A stretch of DNA of 64,000 nt from Adiantum capillus-veneris (Eukaryota > Streptophyta > Polypodiopsida > Polypodiales > Pteridaceae), in NCBI GenBank assembly GCA_014529385.2, contig CM043968.1, positions 9,176,648-9,240,647 of the forward strand, written 5' to 3'. A program made the position numbers and the translations under genes. The stretch's first letter is position 1. Every line of letters begins with the position of its first letter. Positions 1 to 10,916 of the stretch are shown here, in pieces. Below the pieces are notes generated by a model. The model had not been told where the DNA came from. It worked only from the letters and a program-made list of their open reading frames with translations, and did not search any database.

Positions 1-295
1 TTGTGACAAGAAGTAATGTTGCCACTGAGTCAAAGGATGCATGAGTGCTAAGAGCTCCTTTTCATAAATAAGTGCGACCTCTTTGGCTTTGACAACATTC
101 GACTCTCGTAAGCTATGACATGGCCCTCTTACATTAAGACCGCACTCAAACTGCTTCCACAAGCATCAGTAAACCTCAAAAGATTTCTGCAAGCTTGGTA
201 CCTTCAACATTGGCCTAGTAGTCAACTTTTGCTTGAGTCTTTAATAATGCTGTCATCGAAGAATGTGCCCACAAACTGTCTATGCTCTCAAAGAT
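1..295 (-). pseudogene. Ty3-gypsy reverse transcriptase/RNase H fragment
   Basis: Read on the minus strand, this is a scrap of gypsy pol running off the window edge. At about 245-280 it encodes the RT active-site neighbourhood FVGTFFDD, and from about 240 to 1 it matches the RNase H region of the better preserved gypsy copy at 10390-10690 (same order, same motifs around the antisense of YCDACGHSLGA). The stretch between palm and RNase H is deleted and stop codons interrupt it, so it is a relic. Assignment rests on side-by-side similarity inside this window. Confidence 0.75.
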
Positions 296-303
296 CCTAG
301 GCT

Positions 304-688
304 TTAAGTAGAGAAAGTATCTTCCCCTTTCATCTCGAGGTGGTTCCATGCCATCGAGACATCGAACCAAATAGATAAAAACAACCTAGAACTTGACCCA
401 GCTACAGGGTGCTTTTCCGTGTAGTAAAAGCATTGCCCACCACGCTTATGCATTCCCTTTGAGGTAGGATGCCGCTTTCCGAACCTTGGAGACTTTTGTA
501 ATGTTGCAACTGTTGTATAAAGGATAAAAGCTCGATGGGTATCCTTGTGGCCCGAAATTTCCTTCACGTGAAAATTTATGGTGCTTAATCGGCTTGTTGC
601 TTAGCGCTCCACTACGTTCAAGAACTCCTCTTTGGAAAAAGTAGACTTCTTTTCCACTTTCGGATGAGCTTTCACTTTCATTGCTCAC
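304..688 (-). pseudogene. Ty3-gypsy gag fragment
   Basis: Minus-strand reading gives RKAASYLKGNA followed by a second frame with SMAWNHLEMKGEDT. Both match the retrotransposon gag domain of the element at 12784-13701 (RRAATYLKGNAITWW and RAAWNHLRMTKRDT). A frameshift separates the two and the gag N-terminal serine-rich part is only partly left. It abuts the RT/RNase H scrap at 1-295, so a large internal deletion joined gag to pol. Confidence 0.65.
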
Positions 689-1211
689 CTCAGATTAGGA
701 TAAGCAACCCTTTGCCATCTCTCGTTCGTAAACTTCCGTTATCGCTTAATGTTCCTAAATTGGCTATTTTCTTTTTTTTTTTATAATTCTAATTAGAACT
801 ATTTTACATTTGTGCACATTAGCACTGTTAAGTTAGAATCAAGGATCTACGAGATTGAGTAAGCCATCAGGAACTGACACCTCTGATGCGTCATTTGGTG
901 GGTGACGTACAGCATTGCTCAGGAGTTGTTTTGAAAGTTTGGTGATGAGAGACCAAGTAGTGGATATTACCCAATGTATCACATGATGGGTGACGAGAGT
1001 ATCAGTTAGGGAACACTCCACGCTTCGAGTAAGAGAATCCGAACAGAAGATGAGTTACACGTAAGATGCAAGCAGCGTGCGTAACCGCGAAACATTTCAG
1101 ACCCAAAACAAAACGTTTCACCCTAGGCTAAGGCCTCATTGAAACGTCTGACCGAAACGCCAATTTTGTGTATATGTAGAGTTATGTATAGACAAAATAG
1201 GTGTTCACAAT
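689..1211. other. no gene seen; possible left half of a small inverted-repeat element
   Basis: No coding sequence is recognised. A poly-T run lies at about 771-781. The 13-mer GTAACCGCGAAAC at 1081-1093 recurs as its exact reverse complement at 6479-6491, on the far side of the copia insertion C1. GAAACG/CGTTTC motifs are frequent in both flanks. Excluding C1, the two 13-mers would bound a unit of roughly 350 bp. Confidence 0.35.
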
Positions 1212-1219
1212 GCAGTGAG

Positions 1220-1423
1220 TGAAAGCGCGAAGCAGAGGATACCAATAGGTGCGCGTCGCGATGTAGTGCAGGATTGGGGCAAGAAGCAGGAGGCAAGAGT
1301 GCACAGAGAGCTAGCGCTAGAGATCAAAGCAGGGAGAAAGAGAGAGAACTCGTACAATTTGGGGAAAACTCAATTAAGTGTATAAAAATATACAATAAGA
1401 GGTCATTTAGTGCCTTTAACCCA
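1220..1423 (-). repeat. 3' LTR of copia C1
   Basis: 204 bp, starting TGAAAGCGCG and ending TTTAACCCA on the plus strand. It aligns with 6003-6266 along its length but lacks about 62 bp that the other copy has after CAATTAAGTG. The flank GCAGTGAG precedes it. Confidence 0.9.
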
Positions 1424-1436
1424 ACCTCCTCCCACT
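1424..1436 (-). other. polypurine tract of C1
   Basis: On the minus strand this reads AAGTGGGAGGAGGT directly before the 3' LTR. Copia elements prime plus-strand DNA synthesis at such a tract. Confidence 0.75.
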
Positions 1437-1542
1437 TAAAGGCATAAATGACGCCTTTAAGTTAACCAACTCCCACCAGTTGTATGCAATGCTCATGTTG
1501 AGCCTTAGCCAGACTATTGGTGAGAACATCTGCAGGATTATC

Positions 1543-2990
1543 CTATGTATGGATCTTAGTCAAGGTGACTAAACCATCCACCAATACCTGACGTATGAAG
1601 TGGTACCGCACATCTATGTGTTTGATACGCGCATGAAACGTGGCATTTTTTACTAAGTAGACAGCACTCTGGCTATCACAATCCAACACAAGTGTATGAG
1701 CCGGCATGCCAAGTTCTTTTGCAAGTTTGCCCAACCAAATGGCCTCCTTTGAAGCCTCTGTGCCTCAGTAGTACTCAATGCCACAATTTTCTGCAACCTA
1801 GAACACCAAGAGACTGCACCACCAACAATAGCAAATCCATATCCACAGGTAGATTTCATCGTATCCATGTCACCTGCCATGTCTGCATCACAATATCCCT
1901 GCAACTTTAAGTCACTTTTGCCATAATAAATACACTTTGATTGTGTACCTTTCAAATATCTCAGAATGCATTTGACAGCTTCCCAATGCGCTTTGCCAAG
2001 ATTCGACATGTATCGCCTAACAACTCCCACTGCATAAGCAATGTCGGGGCGAGTGGCAACCATAGCATACATAAGAGAACCACAAGCCGATGCATAAGGG
2101 ATTTCTTTCATTGTTGTCAATGCCACCTCATCCTTTGGGCAATCTGCTTTGCTAAGCTTAGTGTATGGAGGTAAAGGTACTCCAAGAGGCTTAGCATCAG
2201 CCACATTAAATCTGTCAAGTACTTTTGCAATGTACCTTTCTTGAGATAAAAACAACAATTTCAACTTTCTATCTCTTTTAATACGCATGCCCAAAATATG
2301 CTCTGCATCACCCAAATCCTTCATAGCAAATGCTGAATTTAGCTTACGTTTCAGAGCATCAAGACTAGTCTTATGTTTCCCGGCAAAGCAACATGTCATC
2401 AACATAGAGGACAAGTATGATGGGACTACCACCTTCATCCCTTTTCGTATACAAACAATGATCTGCATGGCTACGTTTAAAGCCATAAAAGTGTCAAACT
2501 TCTTATACAACCGCCATGATGATTGTCTCAAACCATACAGAGCCCTTTTCAGTTTGCATACAAGTTCCTCGCGTGTAGGAACCACAAAACCTTCAGGTTG
2601 TTTCATGTATATATTCTCTTCAATGTCACCATGCAAAAACACTATAAGATTGTAAGCTTTATAATAACGGAAAATATTTCTTGAAAATCAATTCCTTCTT
2701 TCTATGCATATCCTTTTGCAACCAATCTTGCCTTGTACTTGGGTTTTTCATCCACAATCTTAATCTTGTACACCCATTTGTTAGGAAGAGCCTTTCTCCC
2801 TTTCGGCAATGGCACAAGATCCCAAGTATCATTTGCATACAAGGATTTCATTTTCTCTTGCATTGCAAGCTCCCACTTACTGCTTGACTTACATGATTTG
2901 GCCTCTTTATATGTAAGAGGTTCACCCTCATCTGTCTACATTACATGATCCAAAGAGGGATTAAATCTCTGTGGTTACCTTCTCAAACGA
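1543..2990 (-). pseudogene. copia C1 reverse transcriptase and RNase H
   Basis: Minus-strand frames give the RVT_2 start (NDTWDLVPLPKGRKALPNKW, KARLVAKGYA), then FLHGDIEENIYMKQPEGF, CKLKRALYGLRQS, KDLGDAEHILGM, TRPDIAYAVGVV, the RNase H segment YCDADMAGD and the C-terminal HARIKHIDVRYHFIRQ. The catalytic YVDD is present (about 2413-2424) but in a different frame from the flanking blocks, so there is a frameshift on each side. About 30 residues are missing between FQEIFS and FLHGD near 2640-2660, and a stop interrupts KGYA. It is a clear copia polymerase relic that cannot make an enzyme. Confidence 0.92.
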
Positions 2991-3342
2991 GTTGACGTGC
3001 GTACCCAATGATCTATACTCTCAGGCAACGGTTCTACATCATAAGGCAACTCATTTTCAGCTCTATCATGCTACTGAAAATCAGTTTCAGCCAATTCAGG
3101 TGGTTGTCCATCCTCATTAGAAGCATTAATATCATGTCCTACCTCTTCTGACTCAAGGTTAACCAACTAATTATCAATTTCAGCTTGCGGTAATGCATCA
3201 TGAGGCTCTTTTTCAACATCAATGGGTGGCACGGAAGGCTCAAATCTCTGACTGTTTTCTTGTAAGCATCAGGTTTTGTAGCATTCTTAAGCAATTTTGC
3301 CTCATTGAACACTACATCTCGGCTGCGTATTACCTTTCTAAA

Positions 3343-4763
3343 CTATAGTAACCACACTTTATAGCCTATTTCACCTTCTTCCCCATAACCTAGGAAGACT
3401 CCCTTAATGGACTTTATATCAAGCTTTGTTCTCAAGTCATTGCGTAAATGAACGAAAGCTTCGCAGCCAAATACTCTCAAACGATCATAAGAGGCTGGTT
3501 TGCCAGACCAAACCTCCTCTGGAATGTCATTTTTCAGCGTACTATTAGGAGAGAGATTGCAAATATGAACTGTAGTTTTCAATGCCTCCCCCCAAAACTC
3601 TTCGGAAAGATTAGCGGTGGACAACATGCAACGCACTCTCTCACATAAAGTATAGTTATACCTCTCAGCCACACCATTAGAAGACGGATTATGAGGGGCT
3701 ATCAACTCCCTTTTAATCCCATTATCATCACAAAAACACTGAAATTCAGTAGATACATATTCTCCTCCATTGTCCGACCTCAGACATCTAATCTTAGCAC
3801 TCTTTTGAGTAGTGACAAAAGCACGAAACTTCTTAAAAGCATTAAAAGTCTCACTTTTACTTTTCAACAAATGCACCCATCCTTTCCCAGTACAGTCATC
3901 AATGAATGTAACAAAATACAATGCACCAGCAAAAGACTTAACAGGCATAGTGCATACATCGGAGTGAATAAGATCAAGAGGATTAGCTTTGCAAGAGACA
4001 CCAAAGTAATAAAAAGATTTCTTTTGCTTTCCATAAAGACAATCGTTACAAAAATCCAAGTTTTTGCCTTCTACATCAACCCTCTTCAAAGAGGAAAGCA
4101 CATCAATACCTTTGTGGCTCATATGGCCAAGTCTCTTATGCCACAATTCCGTGTGTGAGGCAACTTCAACAACAACAAGAAACTTGCCAGGCAAATCTTT
4201 GCATCGAAGACCGTACAAAGTACCTCTTTTAGACCCTTTTGCAACAAGCATAGAGTTCTTAAGAAACTTCCATAACCCCCAACAAAGATGGTAGTATAAC
4301 CATGTGCATCTAACTGGCCAACAGACAGCAAACTTTTCTTAATGCCTCGTACAAACCTAACATCATTCAACACAAGCTCTTGACCATTGTTAAGAGCCAA
4401 ACACATAGTACCCATTCCCTCAATATTGCAAGCAAAATTATCACCAAGGTACACCTTGCCATAATTGCCTGCAGCATATGTAGCAAAACACTCCAAAGAT
4501 GGAGTCACATGGAATGAAGCACCAGAATCCACTATCCATGATTGGGATAGGCAATCATTAGCACTAAGCAATGCATCAATGGCATCTTTCTTCGAGATCA
4601 GCATGTCTTCTGCATTAGCTATCACCAAATTTGAGAGGCATGAAGCCACAACCAAAATTTCCTCAACATATGACAACTCCTCAACGACCACACTAGAGGA
4701 TACATTTGCATTCTCAGCATCCTTGGAGGAATCACCCTGTTGATTTTTCCCCTTTCTTCTCAT
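3343..4763 (-). pseudogene. copia C1 protease and integrase
   Basis: The protease region contains WIVDSGASFHVTPSLE, the aspartic protease DSG motif, at about 4517-4540, and continues through LSVGQLDAHGY. After a frameshift near 4250 come the pre-integrase zinc-binding segment (LWHKRLGHMS ... CNDCLYGKQ) and the integrase core with D, D and E in IHSDVC, RSDNGGEY and NGVAERYN. The order protease-integrase before RT is the copia signature. The frame reopens into the linker after VFGCEAFVHL and is lost near 3343, before the RT. Confidence 0.92.
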
Positions 4764-5517
4764 CTTTCTTCTTCTTATCTCGCGTTTCTTTCTTCATTTC
4801 CTGCTCTTTCTTGAAATACCTGCAATCGGGTTTCTTGTGACGCTTTCTGCCACATTGATAACAAGTGACATCCTTATCCTTTGTCTTGCTCTTACTTCTA
4901 TTTTGAGTCATGTTGCCCGCATCATGCTTTTGATTTCTACCTCTTGCATTGTAGGCAGAACTACCACCTTCCCCACCAGACTTGCATCTAATCTCTTCAT
5001 TGAGAATAGACCCTCTCACACCGTCATACGTGAGGATGGGACTGTCGCTCAAGGAGACAACCAAGGTTTCCAAGTATCTGGCAATGTCATAAACAAGAAA
5101 ATAGCTTTCAGCTTATCATCGAATTGCTAAAGCCCACTATCTTGCAACTGACTCTCCACACCTGTAAAAGCACTCAAATGCTCAGAAGCTGACTTCGAGT
5201 CATCAAGCTGCATATTCACCAACTTTGGCAACAAATGGACCTCGTTCACAAGCGTGGTGTTTTCATAATTGGACTTTAGCTTTTGCCATATTGCATAAGC
5301 AGAGTCCAATCGCTTGATGTTCGTCAAAATGTCATCATTGATAGCCATTTTGATGTAGGCCATAGCCTGCTTAATTAACCTGGCCCACTCTTCGTCAGAC
5401 AAACCTGGTGGCTTATTCTGTTTCAATGGATCTTCACAGTCCTTTTAAGGAAAGGATACCTTGCATGCATTCTTGCCAAAGATCGAAGCGTTGACCATCG
5501 AACCGTTTGATTTCCAT
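4732..5517 (-). pseudogene. copia C1 gag polyprotein
   Basis: The frame appears to begin near 5517 with MEIKRFDGQRFDLWQ, the usual start of copia gag. It continues after a frameshift as KQNKPPGLSDEEWARLIKQA and QKLKSNYENTTL, then after a stop near 5127 as a lysine-rich nucleocapsid with a CCHC zinc knuckle CYQCGRKRHKKPDC (CX2CX4HX4C, all four ligands present). Gag forms the virus-like particle and packages the RNA. At least one frameshift and one stop break it. Confidence 0.88.
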
Positions 5518-5986
5518 CAAACTTTTAGTGTTGGATGTGGAAGAGGAAGAAGCCAAATTAATTCAACCACAAGTGTGTACAAGAGAGATGCAATAGGCTT
5601 AAAATTTCAGCAAATAGTAGCAACCACAAGACTTTGCATACAAAGAGCCACAGTTTCTTTACATGAAACAGTCCAAATCTGAAATTTCAGCTAAAATGTG
5701 CAATTTCAAGCACCTGCACTCAGCTTTTCATTCCATTTGTCGCGACAAACATCAATACATGTGATCCCACAACTTTGGTACACCTACGTATTGCTGTTTT
5801 GACCTGTAATAACCTGTAAACCACCTGTTTTGACCTAAAAACAGCCTATTTTGGGTTGTTTTCGCAGTTTTGGTGACTTTTTCGACCTCGGAAGCAAGAG
5901 GCTTCGCGATGGAAGCGAAATTGATCGCGGGAGAGCAAATTTAACTTGTTGTCCAGCAGACTGCGCAGGACTGTTTTGAAACCCTA

Positions 5987-6000
5987 GGGCTCTGATGCCA
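5987..6000 (-). other. primer-binding site of C1 (tRNA-Met type)
   Basis: The minus strand reads TGGCATCAGAGCCC two bases inside the 5' LTR, close to the common plant copia site TGGTATCAGAGC complementary to initiator tRNA-Met. Confidence 0.85.
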
Positions 6001-6002
6001 GT

Positions 6003-6266
6003 TGAAAGCGCGAGCAGAGGGTACCGGTACATGCGCGTCGCGATGTAGTGCAGGATTGGGGCAAGAAGCAGGAGGCAAGAGTGCACAGAGAGCTAGCGCT
6101 AGAGATCGAAGCGGGGAGAAAGAGAGAGCTCGTACGATTTGGGGAAAACTCAATTAAGTGAGTTTTTTGGCTTTCCCACTTTTATTATAAGTGACTTTTA
6201 AAAATGTGTTTAGGTTCACAAAGTATAAAAATATACAATAAGAGGTCATTTAGGGCCTTTAACCCA
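6003..6266 (-). repeat. 5' LTR of copia C1
   Basis: 264 bp, TGAAAGCGCG to TTTAACCCA on the plus strand. It is followed by the duplicated flank GCAGTGAG at 6267-6274. It retains a 62-bp block (about 6160-6221) missing from the 3' copy. Confidence 0.9.
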
Positions 6267-6274
6267 GCAGTGAG

Positions 6275-7440
6275 TAGAGCCACATGCTACGTTAACCTTA
6301 AAACAGCATATACATAATAAATAAACAGCTTTTTTATGGCCAAATTCTCTAAAGGGATTTTTTTTTTTTAGGCGTTTCACTCCGAGCGTTTCACCCTGCA
6401 AGTGAAACATTTCGGCCGTTTCACTGGTTTCGCACTTCATACAACTCTCAAGGGTCCAACTCAAGCATGTTGAAACGCGTTTCGCGGTTACATTAAATCA
6501 TCATGCAAGCACTTCAATGAAGATGTGTTTTGAGTAGCTTTGAGGAAATGCAATTGCTTTCTGCAAAAACGAGTTTCTTTTTTACTGCTTTTCAGGAAAG
6601 CCGATGTTTTCCCGTGAAGGAGTCTATGTGGGCATTGCATCTGTGCATGAGGCTGCATCCAAGGACGCTTGGGTTGTGTTTGTGTAAGCATAATTTTCAG
6701 CTTACAAGGTTTTATTGAGTTTTTAGCAAGTTCATACCATTTTGAAGAGTGTCTGGCTGCCCACATAATACATGGATAGCCACTCACTCAATTTATGGCC
6801 AAAATCTGGGCGTCCCGAATCTGCTCCTATTCTGGCAGTAATCGACCTCTTTCTCTCTCTTTATAGCTGCAACCAGCAAGTGATCTTATTTCAGCCCCAG
6901 AAAAGCAAGGTGCCCCAATAGTGGAAGAGCACGTGGAGTCACCGCAAAACGGTTTGACAAGTTCACGTGATGAGTTTTGCAATCGAAGGTTGCTTTCCAT
7001 GCTGGAAGCAACAGGTGATGATCTGTGTGTGATTTTCGCAGAGTTTGCTACCTGCTTGTGCCTTATACCATCCGAGCAAGGAGACTTGGGCCTATGCTCG
7101 AGGGATTTTGGAAACAGAAACCGAAACGGTTTGCAAAGCGGACATGCTTTGAGATCAAACCGGAGGATCACTGAGTAGAAAGCTCCGTCTCTCGAGTTCC
7201 TGCAAGGGCAAGCAAGTACCATCCAATCTGGAAGGGAGAGTTTCTTCGGGTTCTTGTGCTTGTAAAAGATTCTCCTCGTTCATAAAGATACTCTTTAATG
7301 GGGGTGACCGATGCATCTTTTGGTCCCCTATAGGCTATATTGTGTCGATCTTCTCTCATACTCCTCCCTTTTCTCTCTCTCTCTCAGATTCTATTTATTT
7401 AGGTCTATTAATTACTCATGGGCGCTCCCGTTTGAGATGG
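6275..7440. other. no recognisable gene
   Basis: Right half of the possible inverted-repeat element up to 6491, then unrecognised sequence. An open frame at 6921-7178 (85 codons, plus) has no recognisable domain and no supporting context. Approaching 7440 the sequence becomes pyrimidine-rich, like the end of an LTR. Confidence 0.4.
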
Positions 7441-7455
7441 TGGTATTAGAGCAAG

Positions 7456-7456
<1 letters not shown>
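7441..7456 (+). other. orphan primer-binding site of a lost LTR element
   Basis: TGGTATTAGAGCAAGG is a near match to the tRNA-Met priming site. It is followed at once by the CT tract and then by an unrelated LTR on the opposite strand, so the element that owned it has been cut away. Confidence 0.5.

Positions 7457-7458
<2 letters not shown>

Positions 7459-7502
<44 letters not shown>
7459..7502 (+). repeat. (CT)n microsatellite
   Basis: About 22 uninterrupted CT units. The tract ends exactly where the LTR at 7503 should begin with TGTAA, and those first bases are missing. Confidence 0.97.
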
Positions 7503-7505
<3 letters not shown>

Positions 7506-8176
7506 ACTTGGACACTCCAGTCAACAATCAATCACAACACCACCAAATAACCACTTCAAAACAATTCAAAGATCACAATAGATTTGCACTGGCCCAACGG
7601 AGTTCCGTGCCTATAGATATTGGCCCCAAAGACTGGCGCCCCTTTTGGTAATTCTTTCTGTATTAATCAATGTTCAAAGTACAAGAGAGCGGTTAGGGTT
7701 TCACTCTCAGACTCTGCGTCCAGATCCTCTGCAGAGTGAGCCCAAACCGCTTATTTATTGTTTCGAAGGGATGCCAAAAGCAGAGCCCTAAAAGCTTCAG
7801 ATCAAAAGCATAAAAAAGATGATAGCCAAAAGCTCCTCTCTCTCAAGCTCTCTTTTGGTTTTCAAATAAAGCAGTCACTTTCACTCTCTTGCGTAGAGCA
7901 AATTTGAAAAGCTGCTGCCAAAAGCTGGCCTTTATTTTCCGTAATTTCCACCGCAAAAAGCGGGCAACGCTGTATGGTGCCACGTCATCATGCTCAACGC
8001 ATTTCACAAAAATTTGCTCCTGTTGCTAGGTTAGGGTTAGGGTTTAGGACAGGTTTTAGGGTTAGGTTTTCGGACAAATTCTAAGCTTTGCAGGTTTTAG
8101 GGTTACGGTTTTCAGTAGCAATCAGGGCTAGGCTTTCCCGCATGCTCTCGGACAGACACGTCATCACTTTGTGACA
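7503..8176 (-). repeat. 3' LTR of G1
   Basis: Plus-strand reading starts CAGACTTGGACACTCC (expected TGTAA lost to the CT tract) and ends CATCACTTTGTGACA. It aligns with 13998-14718. It carries the shared core block at 7622-7665 and TTAGGG/TTTAGGG-like repeats at about 8029-8125. Confidence 0.9.
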
Positions 8177-8188
8177 TACCCCCCTCTT
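8177..8188 (-). other. polypurine tract of G1
   Basis: Minus strand AAGAGGGGGGTA, immediately before the LTR start TGTCAC. The same tract precedes the 3' LTR of G4 at 35146-35157. Confidence 0.85.
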
Positions 8189-8795
8189 GAAAGCATTGTA
8201 ATCGCCCTCGATTACGCCTGCAAAACAGACAAAAGCCATAAACTGTCTTAGCAGGCACTGACTGTTAGTACCTGCGTACTAGGAACACACATCTAGCACA
8301 TGTACCAATCAACAGTCACATCACACGACATCACAGGACATCACTAGACATCACATGACATTCAACATTCATTTGGATCTTAGACCATGATTTATCGGCA
8401 ATGTAGCTAGCAATCGCATCTAGATCCAATCGGGACCTCATCGATGTCCGATTGATTAACCCCTATTGTAACCATGTCTATTCGAGATCAATCAGATCAA
8501 ATGCTACAGTCATTTCGTCTATCAGTTGCTACACTTAAAAGAAGTCAAGAACAAATCAATATCATAATCAGGAATTCCATTTCATAAAGTCATCAAGCAG
8601 AATACTTTCAGCTTTCAGTATCCCTCATGCTCAAAGAGACATCAGTGACTCTAGTATCTAAATCAAGGCATCTGTTGATAAAGGAGGGGAGTCACAAGGC
8701 ATCTGTTGATAAAGGAGCGGAGTGACTCCCCTCCTGTGCATCCCACTGCACCATATCTCCGGCCAAGCTGAATTTTGGGTTCCATTTGAAGTAGA
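8189..8795 (-). other. 3' untranslated region of G1
   Basis: No coding sequence is seen. It holds a short run of GACATCAC(A/T)-type repeats at about 8318-8365 and a 29-bp direct repeat (AAGGCATCTGTTGATAAAGG) at about 8668 and 8698. The region around 8668-8750 is similar in reverse complement to the 3' end of G3 at 20555-20600, so this UTR is conserved within the family. Confidence 0.6.
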
Positions 8796-9137
8796 CTATG
8801 CTAAACCAAAAGCATCGAGGTAAAGTTTCACAATTTGAGGAGTATCTGCTAGGTCCTCCTCCTCCATCCACTTCGCATCCAATGCAGGATAGTTCTTGAA
8901 CTTAACCAAGAACCACCTTCGGACTTTACCTTTATTCTTCGTATCCTTATGTGCCCAAAATCTGTTCAGGAACAAGAATCTCCTCGTTCTCTTCCACCTC
9001 GGGTTGCTCATCAGGCTCCCCATCATCAGGCACAGCACCTTTAAAAGGTTACAAGGACTCACATGGAATGCATTGTGAATCCTCCAAGTATCTGGCAGTT
9101 TCAATCGGAAGGAGACATCATTTATCTTTTCAGTGAT
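8796..9137 (-). pseudogene. G1 integrase C-terminus and chromodomain
   Basis: Contains LPDTWRIHNAFHVSP, the usual end of gypsy integrase, then a chromodomain RRWFLVKFKNYPALDAKWME with the aromatic residues expected of a chromo fold, and ends DLADTPQIVKLYLDAFGLA with a stop at 8796. Between them a stretch reads sensibly only in a shifted frame (PDDGEPDEQPEVEENEEILV), so two compensating frameshifts are present. The chromodomain is thought to steer integration to particular chromatin. Confidence 0.9.
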
Positions 9138-10412
9138 CTAGAAAGGTCCGTAGTATCGCATACTAAGCTTTGGAAAAAGCCTCTCCTTTCCCTTTTTACT
9201 TCTCAGGCGTGCCTTCTCAAAACGTAAGAGCACCCAATCATCCTCCTTCAATTTCAAGTCGCGAGGATGGCGATCCACTGCCTTTTTCTGTCGTTCTTGA
9301 GACTTCTGCAAAGTCTCGCGAACCTTGGCAAAAGCCGTATCTAAGTCTCGCGTATATTCATCCGCTTCAAAGATCTTATCTTTCATGCTTAGGAAGGGTG
9401 GAACCTTCGCAGCACCTTCGACAATCTCAAATGGCGCCTTCCCCGTCGAAGAGTGTATCGTGTTATTGTAGGCAAATTCCACCAAAGGTAGGTAGTTTTC
9501 TCATTGAGTCTTCTGATCTGAGATATAAGACTTCAATAAATCTAGAACCACTGAATTTGCAATCTCAGATTGCCCATCAGTTTGCGGGTGGAACGATGAC
9601 GAGAACTGCAACCGCGTGCCGATGTTCTCCCAAATTGCCTTCCAAAACAAGCTCGTAAATATGGGGTCTCTATCGGAAACAATCGTCTCATGCATGCCAT
9701 GTAATCTGAAGATCTGGGCCACATACAGTCTCGCTAACTGATCCGGCTTGACTGTTTTCTTCACTGGAATGAAATGAGCTTGTTTGCTAAATCTGTCAAT
9801 AACAGTCCAGATACCATCGTGACCACTCTGTGTTCTCGGGAGATCAAAAAAATAATCCATTGCAATACTTTCCCAGGGGCGGGTGGGTATGGGTAAAGGC
9901 TGTAACAATCCCTGTGCTTTAAGCCTGTCAAACTTGACCTTCTGGCATATTAAGCAACTGCGCACAAACTCTTCCACATCCTTTTTGAGTCTCGGCCAAA
10001 AGAAGTATCTCTCTACCCCTTTCATGGTGGTAGCAATGCCGCCGTGACCCGTAAAAGGTGGACAGTGGCATTCAGTCATAACCTTTTCCCTCAACAGCTC
10101 TGTAACGCACAACATGGTTTTTCTCATCAAGTAGCCTTCCCGAATGGAGTATCCCACTATTGTATCCCCATCCCGTATCCGTGTGAAAACGTCTGCAAAA
10201 TCTGTATATGTGGCATACTGGTCGACCATATCCTCGAAGCTCCTATGATGTATCGCGGAAATAGTTAGAACCAACGTCTTTCGAGACAAAGCATCTGCCA
10301 CCACATTCTTCTGTCCGTGAACATGGACAATCTGGAAGTGAAACTGTGACAAGATGTTCGCCCACCGCATCTGCTTTTCCGACAGCTGCTTTTGTGACAA
10401 GAAGTAGCGCAA
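9138..10412 (-). pseudogene. G1 integrase
   Basis: Starts in the tail of RNase H (MRYFLSQKQLSEKQMRWANI, VVADALSRK). It has the HHCC zinc motif (HCPPFTGH ... CLICQ), then the catalytic core with D in SIAMDYFFDLP, D in IVSDRDPIF and E in TDGQSEIAN, followed by VEFAYNNTIHSSTGKAPFE and KLSMRYYGPF. All three catalytic acids are present. A stop near 9500 splits the core from the AYNNT segment, and a TAG at about 9138 follows YYGPF, so the protein is broken in two places. Confidence 0.93.
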
Positions 10413-10916
10413 ACTCTGATGGTCTGTAAAGACAGTAAAATCCGCTCCGAGTAGGTAATGCCGCCACTAAGTAAGAGCTTGGATAACCGCCAAAAGCTCT
10501 TTCTCATAAATCTGTGTTGTCATCTTCGGCCTTGAGAACAATCGGCTCTCGTAAGCAACGACATGGCCTTCTTGCATTAAGACCGCACCCAGACTATGAC
10601 CACAAGCATCACAATATACTTCAAATGACTTCTGCAAGTCCGGCAAATTCAAAACTGGTCCGATAGTCAATTTCTCTTTCAATGTCTGAAAGGCAGCCAC
10701 CTCTGTGGATCCCCATGAGAAAGGGACTCCTTTCTGTGTCAAGATATGCATAGGGGAAGCAACCTTTGCAAACTTTCGAATGAACCGCCTGTAGTACGAA
10801 CACAGTCCCAAGAAGCTTCTAACTTCATGGACATTCTTCAAATCGGGCCAATCACGTATAGTCTCTATCTTGACCGGATCCATTTGCACTCCTGCAACTG
10901 AGACAATGTGTCCCAA
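10413..10916 (-). pseudogene. G1 RT connection and RNase H
   Basis: Reads GHIVSVAGVQMDPVKIETI, EVRSFLGLCSYYRRFIRKFA, then the RNase H start FEVYCDACGHSLGAVLMQEG and YEKELLAVIQAL. A TAG at 10467 interrupts it before HYLLGADFTVFTDHQSLRYF. RNase H removes the RNA template during reverse transcription. Confidence 0.92.

Larger units (their letters stand above)
1220..6266 (-). mobile_element. Ty1-copia retrotransposon C1, complete ends, decayed coding region
   Basis: The element reads right to left. Its two LTRs are at 6003-6266 (5') and 1220-1423 (3'). GCAGTGAG occurs directly outside both ends (1212-1219 and 6267-6274), consistent with a 5-bp duplication GTGAG plus LTR-end ambiguity. A tRNA-Met primer-binding site lies at 5987-6000 and a purine tract at about 1424-1435. 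The internal order is gag, protease, integrase, reverse transcriptase, RNase H, which defines the copia superfamily. Frameshifts, stops and a deletion at the start of RT make it non-functional. Confidence 0.93.

Noticed and set aside
6921-7178. 85-codon frame upstream of the first CT tract
   Set aside because: No recognised domain, no start context, and surrounded by repeat debris.
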